Source of the DNA: Alloalcanivorax marinus
GTDB taxonomy: Bacteria; Pseudomonadota; Gammaproteobacteria; Pseudomonadales; Alcanivoracaceae
Length of the DNA stretch: 64,000 nucleotides
Direction: 5' to 3'
NCBI RefSeq assembly: GCF_016906305.1
Contig: NZ_JADDOL010000018.1
Location: 20,778-84,777 of the forward strand
Numbering within the stretch: position 1 is the first letter of the stretch; the number at the start of each line of letters is the position of its first letter. Positions 1 to 8,374 of the stretch are shown piece after piece. Below the pieces are notes generated by a model. That model searched no databases. It was not told where the DNA came from and was given only the letters and a program-made list of their open reading frames with translations. The translations under genes were made by a program, and so were the position numbers.

Positions 1-499
1 CGATGGGGCGCGCGCCCAGGGTGCTGGCCAGCTGGGTGGCGGCCAGGCCGACGCCGGCGGTGGCCGGGCGGATCAGGCACCATTGGCCGGGCTGCAGGCC
101 GCCTTCCAGAAACAGGCCGCGGTAGGCGGTGAGAAACGCCTCGGGCAGCGTGGCGCCTTCGGCGAAACTGAGTTCGTCGGGCAGGGTCAGCGCTTCGCGT
201 TCATGCACCACCACCTGGCCGGCGTAGGCGCCGCTGGGGATCAGGCCCATCACCCGGTCGCCCACCTTGCGCTTCATCACCCCTTCGCCCACGGCGTCGA
301 TCACGCCGGCGTATTCCAGCCCGGGCACGCTGTTGTCGAACCCCGGCGGCGCCGGGTAAAGGCCCTGCACCTGCATGATGTCGGCCCGGTTCACGCCGGC
401 CGCCTCGACTTTCACGCGGACCTGTCCGACGCCGGGCTCCGGCGATTCCCTGTGGTCCAGTTTCAAAGTGTGGTCGTCCTGAATGCGCCACGCCTGCAT
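1..499 (-). CDS. NAD(P)H:quinone oxidoreductase (MDR family), 3' part cut by window edge
   Basis: The frame opens at the ATG on the complement of 497-499 and runs off the left edge after about 166 codons, so only the N-terminal part is present. Visible motifs are AGVNRADIMQVQGLYPAPPG, GLEYAGVIDAVGEGV and ATLPEAFLTAYRGLF. These belong to the GroES-like half of zinc-free medium-chain dehydrogenases of the quinone oxidoreductase/PIG3 type, which reduce quinones with NAD(P)H in the cytoplasm. A GGGAG sits just upstream of the start. The neighbour on the right (574) diverges, leaving only 74 bases between the two starts, so they may share a promoter region. The nucleotide-binding half lies outside the window, so the precise substrate cannot be judged. 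Confidence 0.85.
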   Translation of the reverse strand, partial: MQAWRIQDDHTLKLDHRESPEPGVGQVRVKVEAAGVNRADIMQVQGLYPAPPGFDNSVPGLEYAGVIDAVGEGVMKRKVGDRVMGLIPSGAYAGQVVVHEREALTLPDELSFAEGATLPEAFLTAYRGLFLEGGLQPGQWCLIRPATAGVGLAATQLASTLGARPI

Positions 500-573
500 C
501 GTTTTTCTCCCTGCCAAAAAAATGAGTGGTCGGCGCCTTGTCGCGCCGGCTCGCGGAATAAGAGTGTCCCGTT

Positions 574-1599
574 ATGAGTTCAGTGCTTCAACATCCTTTC
601 AATGAACCGCCGGCGCCGGGCGCCCGCCGGGAAGTGGCGCCGGGTGTTCACTGGCTGTACTTTCCGTTGCCGTTCGCGCTCGATCACATCAATTTGTGGC
701 TGATCGAGGACGGCGACGGCTGGACCCTGGTGGACACCGGCTTCGGTTCCCCGGGCACCCGCGACGTCTGGCGCGCGGCCTTCGACGACGCCCTGGAAGG
801 CCGGCCCATCCGGCGCATCCTGGTCACCCACTATCACCCGGACCATGTCGGCCAGGCCGCCTGGCTGGCGGACACCTTCCAGGCGCCGGTGTGGATGACC
901 GGCGGCGAGTGGGCGCTCACCCGCCGGCTGCACGAGGCCAGCGACGACGAAGTGGGCGAGGGCTTCCGCCGCTTTTTCGGTCGCCACGGCCTGCCCGGCG
1001 ACGCCCTGGAGACCCTGGCCCGGCGCGGCAACAGCTACCGGCGGGTGATGAGCGCGCTGCCGCCGTCGCCCACCCTGATCGCCGGCGGCGACCGGCTGGA
1101 GATCGGCGGCGACGCCTGGCAGGTGCACATTGGCCGGGGGCACGCGCCGGAGCATGCCTGCCTGTACCGGGAACGGGACCGGCTGCTGATCAGCGGCGAC
1201 CAGGTGCTGCCGCGCATCTCCAGCAACCTGACCGTGCGCGCCCACGAACCGGACGATGACCCGGTCACCGATTTCGTGGACTCCCTGCGCGCCCTGCGCG
1301 CCGCGCTGCCCGAGGACACCCTGGTGCTGCCCGCCCATGGCCTGCCGTTTCGCGGTCTGCACCCGCGCATCGATGACCTTTGCGCGCACCACGACGAGCA
1401 ACTGGATGCCGCCCGGGCGGCCTGCGGCGAACGGCCCCTGACCGCCTTCGATCTGCTGCCGGTGCTGTTCAAGCGTGAACTGGACAGCCACCAGCTGATG
1501 TTCGCCATGGGCGAAAGCATCGCCCACCTCAACTGCCTGCACGCCACCGGTCGGGTGCGCCGCGAGGAGCGCGACGGGATTCTCTATCACGTGGCCTAG
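574..1599 (+). CDS. MBL-fold metallo-hydrolase with C-terminal winged-helix region
   Basis: 341 residues. The metal-binding signature THYHPDHVGQ is near residue 86. Further histidines occur at GRGHAPEHACLY, an aspartate at LLISGDQVLPR, and a final histidine at VLPAHGLPFRG. This is the complete ligand set of a two-metal beta-lactamase-fold hydrolase. The last ~60 residues (FDLLPVLFKRELDSHQLMFA onward) resemble the small winged-helix tail of the LACTB2/glyoxalase II-like subgroup, which cleave thioesters or phosphodiesters. The substrate cannot be named from sequence. It diverges from the quinone oxidoreductase on its left and is followed by a REP palindrome, so it is probably transcribed alone. 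A weak AAGAG sits ahead of the ATG. Confidence 0.88.
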   Translation: MSSVLQHPFNEPPAPGARREVAPGVHWLYFPLPFALDHINLWLIEDGDGWTLVDTGFGSPGTRDVWRAAFDDALEGRPIRRILVTHYHPDHVGQAAWLADTFQAPVWMTGGEWALTRRLHEASDDEVGEGFRRFFGRHGLPGDALETLARRGNSYRRVMSALPPSPTLIAGGDRLEIGGDAWQVHIGRGHAPEHACLYRERDRLLISGDQVLPRISSNLTVRAHEPDDDPVTDFVDSLRALRAALPEDTLVLPAHGLPFRGLHPRIDDLCAHHDEQLDAARAACGERPLTAFDLLPVLFKRELDSHQLMFAMGESIAHLNCLHATGRVRREERDGILYHVA

Positions 1600-1654
1600 C
1601 ATACCGGTCGGTATGGGCGAGGCATTGTATAAATTGGCTGGGGGAGGGGGCGCG

Positions 1655-1702
1655 CGACTGAAGTCGCTCCTACTGGGAGTTTGTAGGAGCGACTTCAGTC
1701 GC
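1655..1702. repeat. REP-type palindrome, inverted pair
   Basis: GCGACTGAAGTCGCTCCTAC (1655-1674) and its exact reverse complement (1683-1702) are separated by 8 bases. It lies between the convergent ends of the MBL gene and the acyl-CoA dehydrogenase gene. It could fold into a long hairpin in either transcript. Single or paired copies of the same word recur at 6401, 27322, 30339-30415 and 42036-42128. Confidence 0.9.
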
Positions 1703-1739
1703 GATGGAGGTCGGCTACAAGCCCCGCGCTTGCAGCTTG

Positions 1740-2891
1740 CTATTGCGCGTCGCGCACCATGCCGCGAGCGATCACGATCTGCTGGATCTGGGTGGTGCCT
1801 TCGTAGATCCGGAACAGACGCACGTCGCGGTAGAAACGCTCCACCGCGTACTCGGCCATGTAGCCGGCGCCGCCGTGGATCTGCACCGCCCGGTCGGCCA
1901 CCCGGCCCACCATTTCCGCGCAGAACAGCTTGCAGCAGGAGGCGTCGAGGCTGACGTTCTTGCCGGCGTCCTTGCTGCGTGCCGCTTCCAGCACCATGGA
2001 CCGGCCGGCGAAGGCTTCGGCGCGGGAGTCGGCCAGCATCGCCTGGATCAGCTGATGCTCGGCCAGGGGCTGACCGAACTGCTTGCGTTCCATGGCGTAC
2101 TTGAGCGCGTCCTCGATCAGACGCTCCGCGACGCCCACGCACACCGCGGAGATGTGCAGACGACCCCGGTCAAGCACCTTCATGGCGGTCTTGAAGCCCT
2201 GGCCTTCCTTGCCGCCGATGATGTTCTCGGCGGGCACCCGGCAGTTGTCGAAGGTAATGTCGCAGACGTGGGCGCCTTTCTGGCCCATCTTCACGTCCGG
2301 CTTGCCACGGATCAGACCCGGGGTGTCGCCTTCCACGATAAAGGCGGTGATGCCGCCGGCGCCCTTGTTGTCCGGATCGGTACGCGCCATCACCGTGTAC
2401 AGGCCCGCTTCCGGACCATTGGTGATGTAGCGCTTGGTGCCGTTCAGCACGTAATGGTCGCCGTCCTTGTCCGCCCGGGTTTTCAGGCTGGCGGCGTCGG
2501 AGCCCACATCGGGCTCGGTGAGACAGAAGGAACCGATCACCTCGCCGGTGGCCAGCTTGGGCACGTACTTGCGCTTCTGTTCCTCGGTACCGTCGATCAG
2601 AATGCCCTGGGCGCCGATGCCGTTGTTGGTGCCGAACAGGGAACGGAACGCCGGCGAGGTGTGGCCGATCTCGAAGGCCACCAGGGCTTCCTCTTCCATG
2701 GTCAGCCCGAGGCCGCCGTACTCTTCCGGAATGGACAGACCGAACAGGCCCATTTCCTTCATTTCATTGGCGATGTCTTCGGGGATGGCATCGTTTTCCG
2801 CCACGGTCTGCTCCGCCGGAATCAGGCGGTCGCGCACGAAACGGCCGATGGTGTCGACGAGTTGATTGAGCACTTCCTGGTCGCGAATCAT
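1740..2891 (-). CDS. Acyl-CoA dehydrogenase
   Basis: 383 residues, the normal length for this flavoprotein family, which introduces the alpha-beta double bond into acyl-CoA in beta-oxidation and passes electrons to ETF. Signatures visible are CLTEPDVGSDAASLKTRA and KRYITNGPEA in the middle domain. The C-terminal helical domain has GGAGYMAEYAVERFYRD and IYEGTTQIQQIV, whose Glu is the usual catalytic base of short/medium-chain members. The start ATG (complement of 2889-2891) gives a conventional N-terminus. It is divergent from the thiolase at 3095, so the two share a 203-base control region and probably act in the same acyl-CoA breakdown pathway. Chain-length or branched-chain specificity cannot be assigned. 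Confidence 0.92.
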   Translation of the reverse strand: MIRDQEVLNQLVDTIGRFVRDRLIPAEQTVAENDAIPEDIANEMKEMGLFGLSIPEEYGGLGLTMEEEALVAFEIGHTSPAFRSLFGTNNGIGAQGILIDGTEEQKRKYVPKLATGEVIGSFCLTEPDVGSDAASLKTRADKDGDHYVLNGTKRYITNGPEAGLYTVMARTDPDNKGAGGITAFIVEGDTPGLIRGKPDVKMGQKGAHVCDITFDNCRVPAENIIGGKEGQGFKTAMKVLDRGRLHISAVCVGVAERLIEDALKYAMERKQFGQPLAEHQLIQAMLADSRAEAFAGRSMVLEAARSKDAGKNVSLDASCCKLFCAEMVGRVADRAVQIHGGAGYMAEYAVERFYRDVRLFRIYEGTTQIQQIVIARGMVRDAQ

Positions 2892-3005
2892 GGGGCTCTT
2901 CTGTCTTATTGGTTAATCTGGAGGTCGGTTCATCCGGAGGCATGACCGGTGGGTCGCCGGCGGCTTGCATCGCACTCTGTCACGACCTATTCTTTCCGTC
3001 AAGTT

Positions 3006-3021
3006 TCGGAATAACGTTCCG
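3006..3021. promoter_or_regulatory. Candidate regulatory site between divergent acyl-CoA dehydrogenase and thiolase genes
   Basis: The 203-base gap 2892-3094 serves both genes. CGGAA-TAACG-TTCCG (3007-3021) is an inverted repeat. The 11-mer TCGGAATAACG (3006-3016) occurs again at 5071-5081 just ahead of the araC-type gene. This suggests a shared regulator; the link is inferred. Confidence 0.35.
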
Positions 3022-3094
3022 CTATGCGGACTATCACCCTTTTTTATGGCGGTCGCGCCCCGCGTCCGCCTTCCCCCGATTCGAGGACCTCTCC

Positions 3095-4300
3095 ATGCTC
3101 GACGCCTATATTTATGACGGCCTGCGCACGCCGTTCGGTCGCCATGCCGGCGCCCTCGCGCCGGTACGCCCCGACGACCTGCTGGCCGGCGTGATCCGCG
3201 CCCTGATCGCGCGCAATCCGTTCGCCCCGGAAGACTTCGAGGATCTGGTCGCCGGCAACACCAACCAAGCCGGCGAGGACGCCCGCAACCTGGCCCGCCA
3301 CGCGGGCCTGCTCGCCGGGCTGCCGGAATCGGTGGCCGGGCTCACCGTCAACCGGCTGTGTGGCAGCGGCCTGGCCGCCACCCTGGACGCGGCGCGCATG
3401 GTCACCGTGGACGAAGGCCAGTTGGTGATCGCCGCCGGCGCCGAGTCCATGAGCCGGGCGCCCTTCGTCATGGCCAAGGCGGAATCGCCCTACAGCCGCA
3501 ACATGCCCATGTTCGACAGCACCATCGGCGCGCGCTTCCCCAACCCGGCCATCGAGAAGCAGTTCGGCAGCGACACCATGCCGGAAACCGCCCAGAACGT
3601 GGCCGCCGAGCTGGGCATCACCCGCGAGCAGGCGGACGCCTACGCGGCCCAGTCCCAGCGCCGCTACGAAGCGGCCCGGGTGGACGGTTTCTTCCAGGGC
3701 GAAATCCAGGCGGTGGAAGTGCCCCAGGGCCGCAAGAAGCCGCCGCTGTCGGTGTCCGAGGACGAGCACCCGCGCCCGGGCACGGACCTGGAGAAGCTGG
3801 CCAAACTGCCGGCCATCGTGGAAGGTGGCGTGATCACCGCCGGTAACGCCTCCGGCGTCAACGACGGTGCCGGCGCCCTGATCATCGGTTCCCGCGCCGC
3901 CGGCGAAAAGGCCGGCATCGCCCCGCGCGCCCGCATCATCGCCGGCGGCGTGGCCGGCGTGCCGCCGCGCATCATGGGCCTGGGCCCGGTGGGCGCCTGC
4001 CGCAAGGTGCTGGACCGTGCCGGCCTGACCCTGGCCGACATGGACGTGATCGAAATCAACGAGGCCTTCGCCGCCCAGGTGCTCGGCTGCTGCAAACAGC
4101 TCGGCCTGGAAGGCGATGACGAGCGCCTCAACCCCAACGGCGGCGCCATCGCCGTGGGCCATCCCCTGGGCGCCTCCGGCACCCGTCTGGCGCTCACCGC
4201 CCTGCGCCAGCTGGAGCGCATCGACGGGCGCTACGCCCTGGTCAGCCTGTGCATCGGCGTGGGGCAGGGCGTCGCCATGCTGATCGAGCGCCAGCGCTAA
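3095..4300 (+). CDS. Acetyl-CoA C-acyltransferase (thiolase)
   Basis: 401 residues starting at ATG 3095 (the frame is open further upstream, but this start gives the standard thiolase N-terminus MLDAYIYDGLRTPFGRHAGA). The nucleophilic cysteine is at residue 89 in NRLCGSGLAA. The C-terminal catalytic histidine and cysteine are in GGAIAVGHPLGASGTRL and LCIGVGQGVAM. Thiolases split 3-ketoacyl-CoA with free CoA. This N-terminus and length are close to the 3-oxoadipyl-CoA thiolase (PcaF) branch, but no aromatic-pathway genes are nearby. The divergent acyl-CoA dehydrogenase argues for a fatty or organic acid route. Its stop codon overlaps the stop of the converging gene at 4297 by 4 bases. Confidence 0.92.
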   Translation: MLDAYIYDGLRTPFGRHAGALAPVRPDDLLAGVIRALIARNPFAPEDFEDLVAGNTNQAGEDARNLARHAGLLAGLPESVAGLTVNRLCGSGLAATLDAARMVTVDEGQLVIAAGAESMSRAPFVMAKAESPYSRNMPMFDSTIGARFPNPAIEKQFGSDTMPETAQNVAAELGITREQADAYAAQSQRRYEAARVDGFFQGEIQAVEVPQGRKKPPLSVSEDEHPRPGTDLEKLAKLPAIVEGGVITAGNASGVNDGAGALIIGSRAAGEKAGIAPRARIIAGGVAGVPPRIMGLGPVGACRKVLDRAGLTLADMDVIEINEAFAAQVLGCCKQLGLEGDDERLNPNGGAIAVGHPLGASGTRLALTALRQLERIDGRYALVSLCIGVGQGVAMLIERQR

Positions 4301-4707
4301 CCGTCGCCGGTGCCGCCGAGGAAGGCCCGGGCCTGCGCGTCCGCTTCCTCGGCGGTGGCCACGATCCGCAGGGGCACCTTGAACAGGCCCGCCAGGGCCG
4401 CGCTTTGTGCCCGCATCATTGCTCGTTTGCGGGTGTCCGGCTCCACCGCCACCATGCCCCGGCAACGGCGCGCCAGGGTGTCCCGGTTGCGCTTCATCCA
4501 CAGGGTGCGGCGTTTACGGTCCTCATGGGCTTCCCGATGCTCACCGCGGAGGGCGGCGACCACCATCACGAACGGATCGGATTGTCGGATCAGCGCTTCC
4601 ATCTCCGCCTCCCATCGCACCGCGTAGCCCTCCGGCAGCCCCTCGGGCATCAGCCGCACCAGGGGAAAATCGGTCACATCGTGCACCTGAAAGTCATTCG
4701 GATTCAT
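4297..4707 (-). CDS. Conserved-looking protein of unknown function (second of an overlapping pair)
   Basis: 136 residues from ATG (complement of 4705-4707), beginning MNPNDFQVHDVTDFPLVRL. The same frame extends upstream, but there it only mirrors the other gene. The sequence is soluble and charged, with MEALIRQSDPFVMVVAALRG followed by a basic stretch (EDRKRRTLWMKRNRDTL) and an Ala-rich end. I recognise no family. Its start lies 14 bases inside the preceding gene (4694-4978), so translation is probably coupled. Its stop overlaps the thiolase stop by 4 bases. The hydrophobic FVMVVAALRG strand and alternating helices suggest a small alpha/beta fold, but that is a guess. Confidence 0.7.
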   Translation of the reverse strand: MNPNDFQVHDVTDFPLVRLMPEGLPEGYAVRWEAEMEALIRQSDPFVMVVAALRGEHREAHEDRKRRTLWMKRNRDTLARRCRGMVAVEPDTRKRAMMRAQSAALAGLFKVPLRIVATAEEADAQARAFLGGTGDG

Positions 4708-4978
4708 GGCCAGCCCCCGGTCCGGTATTGGCGGCGTCCAGCCAGGCCCGCAGGGCCGGATCGCGCACCTCGAGAAGCTCGAACAGACCCAGCGCCTCCA
4801 GCGCCGGCAGCAGTTCGCGCAGATGTTGTTCCGCTTGATGGCGCCGCTGGGTTTCCGTGTCCTGATCCAGCCACAGGCGGGCGTTGGCCAGAAAGGCGCC
4901 CACGGATCCCTTACGGATAAGGGTACCGTTCCGCTCCAGGCTGTTTTGTTGGTCGGCAAGAATATCGTCGGCTCGCAT
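4694..4978 (-). CDS. Small protein of unknown function (first of an overlapping pair)
   Basis: 94 residues, MRADDILADQQNSLERNGTL at the N-terminus, then RKGSVGAFLANARLW and a helical, Leu/Glu-rich middle (LRELLPALEALGLFELLEVR). No signal peptide, membrane segment or catalytic motif is visible. It precedes and overlaps the gene ending at 4297, forming a two-gene unit. An AAGGAAACGACT run just ahead of the ATG can serve as ribosome binding site. The promoter must lie in the ~100 bases shared with the divergent araC-type gene. Function unknown. Confidence 0.72.
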   Translation of the reverse strand: MRADDILADQQNSLERNGTLIRKGSVGAFLANARLWLDQDTETQRRHQAEQHLRELLPALEALGLFELLEVRDPALRAWLDAANTGPGAGHESE

Positions 4979-5070
4979 AGTCGTTTCCTTCAGTCGGGGC
5001 CGGGAATCAGGGTGCGATCCAGACTAGCGGCGCGCTTCTGACTGAAATACCGTATAACGGACATTCAATA

Positions 5071-5081
5071 TCGGAATAACG
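5071..5081 (+). promoter_or_regulatory. 11-mer shared with the acyl-CoA dehydrogenase/thiolase control region
   Basis: TCGGAATAACG lies 5 bases upstream of the AraC-family start codon and matches 3006-3016 exactly. A chance match between two short intergenic regions is unlikely. Autoregulation by the AraC protein plus control of the degradation genes is a reasonable but untested reading. Confidence 0.3.
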
Positions 5082-5086
5082 CCAAG

Positions 5087-5881
5087 ATGGCTTTGACCAG
5101 GATGCCCGCCGCCGGGGCAAGCGGCACCTTTCCGTCTTTCCAGGGCCCGCTGCTCGCCCGCATTTGGGACAAATCCCTGGCCAGCCGCGAGGCCCGGGCC
5201 GCCGGTGTCCATCAGCACCGGGAGGGGCAGCTGTGTGGCGCCACCGAAGGGCTGTTGACCGTGCACACCGGTGACACCCGCTGGGCGGTGCCCGCTCTGC
5301 ACGCCATCTGGATTCCGCCACGCCGGGAGCACGGCATCGACCCCCACGGTCAGTTCGACGGCTGGGCCATGCTGATCAACGAAACGCTGTGCCAGGGGCT
5401 GCCGGCGGAACCCTGTATCCTGCGCGTCTCCGGTCTGCTCATGGAGGCGGTGAAGCGCGTGGCCGGCTGGGATGAACAGACCTGGGCGCCGGAGCGGGAT
5501 CCGCTGGTGGCGGTGATCGCCGCCGAAATTCGTGCTTTGCCGGACGCGCCCCTGGGGCTGGTCATGCCCCGGGATCCGAGGCTGGCGCGCATCGCCGACG
5601 CCCTGCTGCGGGACCCGGCGGACCGGCGTGGCCAGGCGGAATGGGCGAGCCGGGCCGGCCTGTCGCCGCGCACCCTGTCGCGCCGGTTCCCCCGGGAAAC
5701 CGGGCTCGGTTTTCAGGCCTGGCGCCAACGCGCCCGTCTGCTGCGCGCCCTGGAGCACCTGGCCGCCGGTCTGCCGGTGACCACCGTGGCCCTGGAGTGC
5801 GGCTACCAGACCACCAGCGCCTTCATCGAGGCGTTTCGCGCTGTGTTTGGCGTAACGCCAGGTCGCTTCTCTTGCTATTAA
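5087..5881 (+). CDS. AraC-family transcriptional regulator with N-terminal cupin-like domain
   Basis: 264 residues. The N-terminal ~110 residues contain VHQHREGQLCGATEGLLTV and WIPPRREHGIDPHG, the pattern of a small-molecule-binding cupin. The C-terminal ~100 residues carry the two helix-turn-helix motifs typical of AraC: WASRAGLSPRTLSRRFPRET and VALECGYQTTSAFIEAFRAV, followed by FGVTPGRF. Such proteins activate or repress nearby catabolic or efflux genes in response to a ligand. It diverges from the small-gene pair on the left. Its stop codon lies inside the ohrR operator on the right, so it may read through into ohrR. The target is unknown; the shared 11-mer at 3006 and 5071 is the only clue. 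Confidence 0.88.
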   Translation: MALTRMPAAGASGTFPSFQGPLLARIWDKSLASREARAAGVHQHREGQLCGATEGLLTVHTGDTRWAVPALHAIWIPPRREHGIDPHGQFDGWAMLINETLCQGLPAEPCILRVSGLLMEAVKRVAGWDEQTWAPERDPLVAVIAAEIRALPDAPLGLVMPRDPRLARIADALLRDPADRRGQAEWASRAGLSPRTLSRRFPRETGLGFQAWRQRARLLRALEHLAAGLPVTTVALECGYQTTSAFIEAFRAVFGVTPGRFSCY

Positions 5882-5898
5882 ATAGCGCGCTATGTAAT
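5877..5898. promoter_or_regulatory. OhrR operator upstream of ohrR (autoregulation)
   Basis: A 22-base near-perfect palindrome (ATTAAATAGCG/CGCTATGTAAT) with one mismatched pair. It overlaps the araC stop and ends directly before the first possible ohrR start. It aligns with the site at 6450-6471 in 16 of 22 positions. OhrR proteins are known to bind AT-rich palindromes and repress both themselves and ohr. Confidence 0.7.
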
Positions 5899-5899
5899 C

Positions 5900-6364
<465 letters not shown>

Positions 6365-6400
6365 ACGCCCGGTCGCTCCCAGGGGCCTGCCACTCTCCCC

Positions 6401-6422
6401 GTAGGAGCGACTTCAGTCGCGA
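6401..6422 (+). repeat. REP-type palindrome, single copy
   Basis: GTAGGAGCGACTTCAGTCGC followed by GA, identical to the right arm of the pair at 1655-1702. It lies between ohrR and ohr, downstream of the ohrR stop and upstream of the ohr operator. Confidence 0.88.
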
Positions 6423-6449
6423 TCCACCTTCAACGAGAAAGTACACACA

Positions 6450-6471
6450 CTTAAATCGCGCACGATTAAAT
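6450..6471. promoter_or_regulatory. OhrR operator upstream of ohr
   Basis: Contains AATCG (6454-6458) and CGATT (6463-6467) in inverted orientation within a 22-base AT-rich site related to 5877-5898. It lies ~30 bases before the ohr start, where a repressor would block transcription initiation. Confidence 0.65.
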
Positions 6472-6502
6472 AGTGCAAAAATCAACAACACGGAGAAACA
6501 CC

Positions 6503-6931
6503 ATGACCATCGAAAAAACCCTGTATCAGGCGGAAGCTCGTGTCACCGGCGGCCGCGACGGCCGGGTCACCAGCAGCGACAAGCAACTGGATCTGCAACT
6601 GGCCATGCCCAAGGCCCTGGGCGGCCCGGGTGGTGACGGCACCAATCCCGAGCAGCTGTTCGCCGCCGGCTATTCCGCCTGCTTTCTCAGCGCCCTGAAA
6701 CTGGTGGCCGGCCAGGCCAAGGTGAAGCTCTCCGAGGAGACCCACATCAATGCCAAGGTCGCCATCGGCCCGGACGGGCAGGGCTTCGGTCTGGCGGTGA
6801 CCCTGGCGGTGACGCTGCCCGGCCTGGACGAGGACGACGCCCAGGCGCTGGTGGACAAGGCCCATGAGGTGTGCCCGTACTCCAACGCCACCCGTGGCAA
6901 CATCCCGGTGGAACTGGAAGTCTACGTCTGA
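6503..6931 (+). CDS. ohr: Organic hydroperoxide resistance protein Ohr
   Basis: 142 residues from ATG 6503, chosen because CGGAGAAACACC gives a good ribosome binding site; the frame is open slightly further upstream. Ohr is a cytoplasmic thiol-dependent peroxidase that reduces organic and fatty acid hydroperoxides. Both catalytic cysteines are present: Cys60 in FAAGYSACFLSALK and Cys124 in AHEVCPYSNATRGN. The C-terminal cysteine motif is the family signature. It follows ohrR and has its own operator, the standard arrangement in which oxidation of OhrR releases ohr. For a possible hydrocarbon-using bacterium this would protect against lipid peroxides. Confidence 0.96.
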   Translation: MTIEKTLYQAEARVTGGRDGRVTSSDKQLDLQLAMPKALGGPGGDGTNPEQLFAAGYSACFLSALKLVAGQAKVKLSEETHINAKVAIGPDGQGFGLAVTLAVTLPGLDEDDAQALVDKAHEVCPYSNATRGNIPVELEVYV

Positions 6932-7052
6932 CCGGCTCGCCCGCGGCCCCGTCTCCCGGCGGGGCCGGCCCCCGGGCACTGGTCCCGGCCTGCTGCGATG
7001 CTAGAATCGGCCCCAATCCGTTCAAACCGCCCAAGCCAACTGCGAGGTCGCC

Positions 7053-7829
7053 GTGTCCCAGATCACCCGTGCGCTGGACTATCTCAAGCAAGCCCTGACC
7101 CTGGCCCGCAGTCCCGGGCTGCGCGGTTATGTGATTGTGCCGATGATCTTCAACGTGCTGGTGTTCGGCGGCCTTTACTACCTGTCCGGCCAATGGATCG
7201 CCGGCTGGATCAGCGCCGCCACGGCGGGCTGGTCGTTCGATGGCGGGCTCAGTTTTCTGAACGGGGCGGTGGATTTCCTGGTCGGCGCCGCCGTGGTGCT
7301 GGTGTGGATTCTGCTGCTGGGGCTGATGGCCAGCGTCTTTACCCTGGGCGTGCAGCTGATCGCCGCGCCCTTCATGGGCTTTCTGGCGGAAAAGGTGGAC
7401 GTGCGCATCAGCGGCCGGCCGCTGCCGGAGGAGTCCATCGCCGCCATGACCGTGCGCGTGTTCAAACGGGAACTGCGCAAGACCTGGTACTGGCTGTGGC
7501 GGGCCTTGCTGATCCTGCTGGTGGTGCTGGTGATCTACTTTATTCCGGTGGTCAACGTGCTGGCCTCGGCGGTGTGGTTCCTTTGGTCCGGTTGGTTGCT
7601 GGGCATGCAGTACATCGACTATGCCGCCGACAACCGGCAGGTGCCGTTCACGGTGATGCTGGAACGGTTGAAGACCAAACGCTGGCTGGTGCTGACCTTC
7701 GGCTCGGTGATCCTGGGGCTGACCATGCTGCCGCTGGTCAATCTGGTGATCATGCCGGTGGCGGTGATCGCGGGCACCCTGGTGTGGGTGCACGAACTGG
7801 CGGAGGAACCGGTGCCTCGACAGGGCTAA
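7053..7829 (+). CDS. EI24/CysZ-like integral membrane protein
   Basis: 258 residues from GTG 7053 (MSQITRALDYLKQALTLARS). Several hydrophobic segments are clear: VIVPMIFNVLVFGGLYYLSG, the region LVGAAVVLVWILLLGLMASV, LLILLVVLVIYFIPVVNVLA and the C-terminal VILGLTMLPLVNLVIMPVAV. This pattern, and the P-rich joints such as QLIAAPFMGFLAEKVD, match the EI24 (PF07264) family that includes CysZ, an inner-membrane sulfate importer. No cysteine-biosynthesis genes are nearby, so the sulfate role is not supported by context. A TAGAAT box at 7002-7007 could be the -10 element. Confidence 0.8.
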   Translation: MSQITRALDYLKQALTLARSPGLRGYVIVPMIFNVLVFGGLYYLSGQWIAGWISAATAGWSFDGGLSFLNGAVDFLVGAAVVLVWILLLGLMASVFTLGVQLIAAPFMGFLAEKVDVRISGRPLPEESIAAMTVRVFKRELRKTWYWLWRALLILLVVLVIYFIPVVNVLASAVWFLWSGWLLGMQYIDYAADNRQVPFTVMLERLKTKRWLVLTFGSVILGLTMLPLVNLVIMPVAVIAGTLVWVHELAEEPVPRQG

Positions 7830-8374
7830 GCATCGAAAGCGTTCGCCATCCGGGATTTTTTTGCTTTTCTCTACAACTATTTTTCTAATGCCAACGGCTG
7901 AGTCCCGCCTTTCCTTCGCCACCGATCCGGCGGGCGGTGGGCGCCCGGACTTTGTTTCATCTTTATGTTCTCCCCTTCCAGGTCATGAAACAGCATCCCC
8001 TCGCGGCGAACCCCCGGGAACCCGGGCGCGAGCGATCCTCGATCGCTTCTCATCCTTTAGGCTTAGGGTGTGCTAAGGGTGCGAAAATTTAGTGATCAAA
8101 AGGCTTTGTAAAAGGTTAACGATTGTAAAGAAATGCACGTTGACCGTTGAATTCCCGTGAAATAGATTGCCCGAATTGTGAACTCGTTCCTTGAATGAAA
8201 GAGTTTGCAATAGGCCTTCGGGCCAGGGGGTGAGAACAACGATCGGGGCGATGAACTCCGACCGGGGATAGCAAAAAAATACGGGGGGAAGGGACCTTAA
8301 CCGCCACCCGGGGTGCGCCAGCACCTTGCTCTCCATCTCGATCCTTTTATCGACGGGTTTTTCGGGATGCAACA
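7830..8374. other. Intergenic region ahead of the two-partner secretion operon
   Basis: 545 bases without a credible gene. The part from about 8080 to 8290 is clearly more AT-rich than its surroundings and holds CTTAG/CTAAG (8062-8077) and GGCCTTCGGGCC as small inverted repeats. It probably contains the promoter and a long untranslated leader for the secretion operon. I see no recognisable riboswitch or terminator. Confidence 0.5.
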
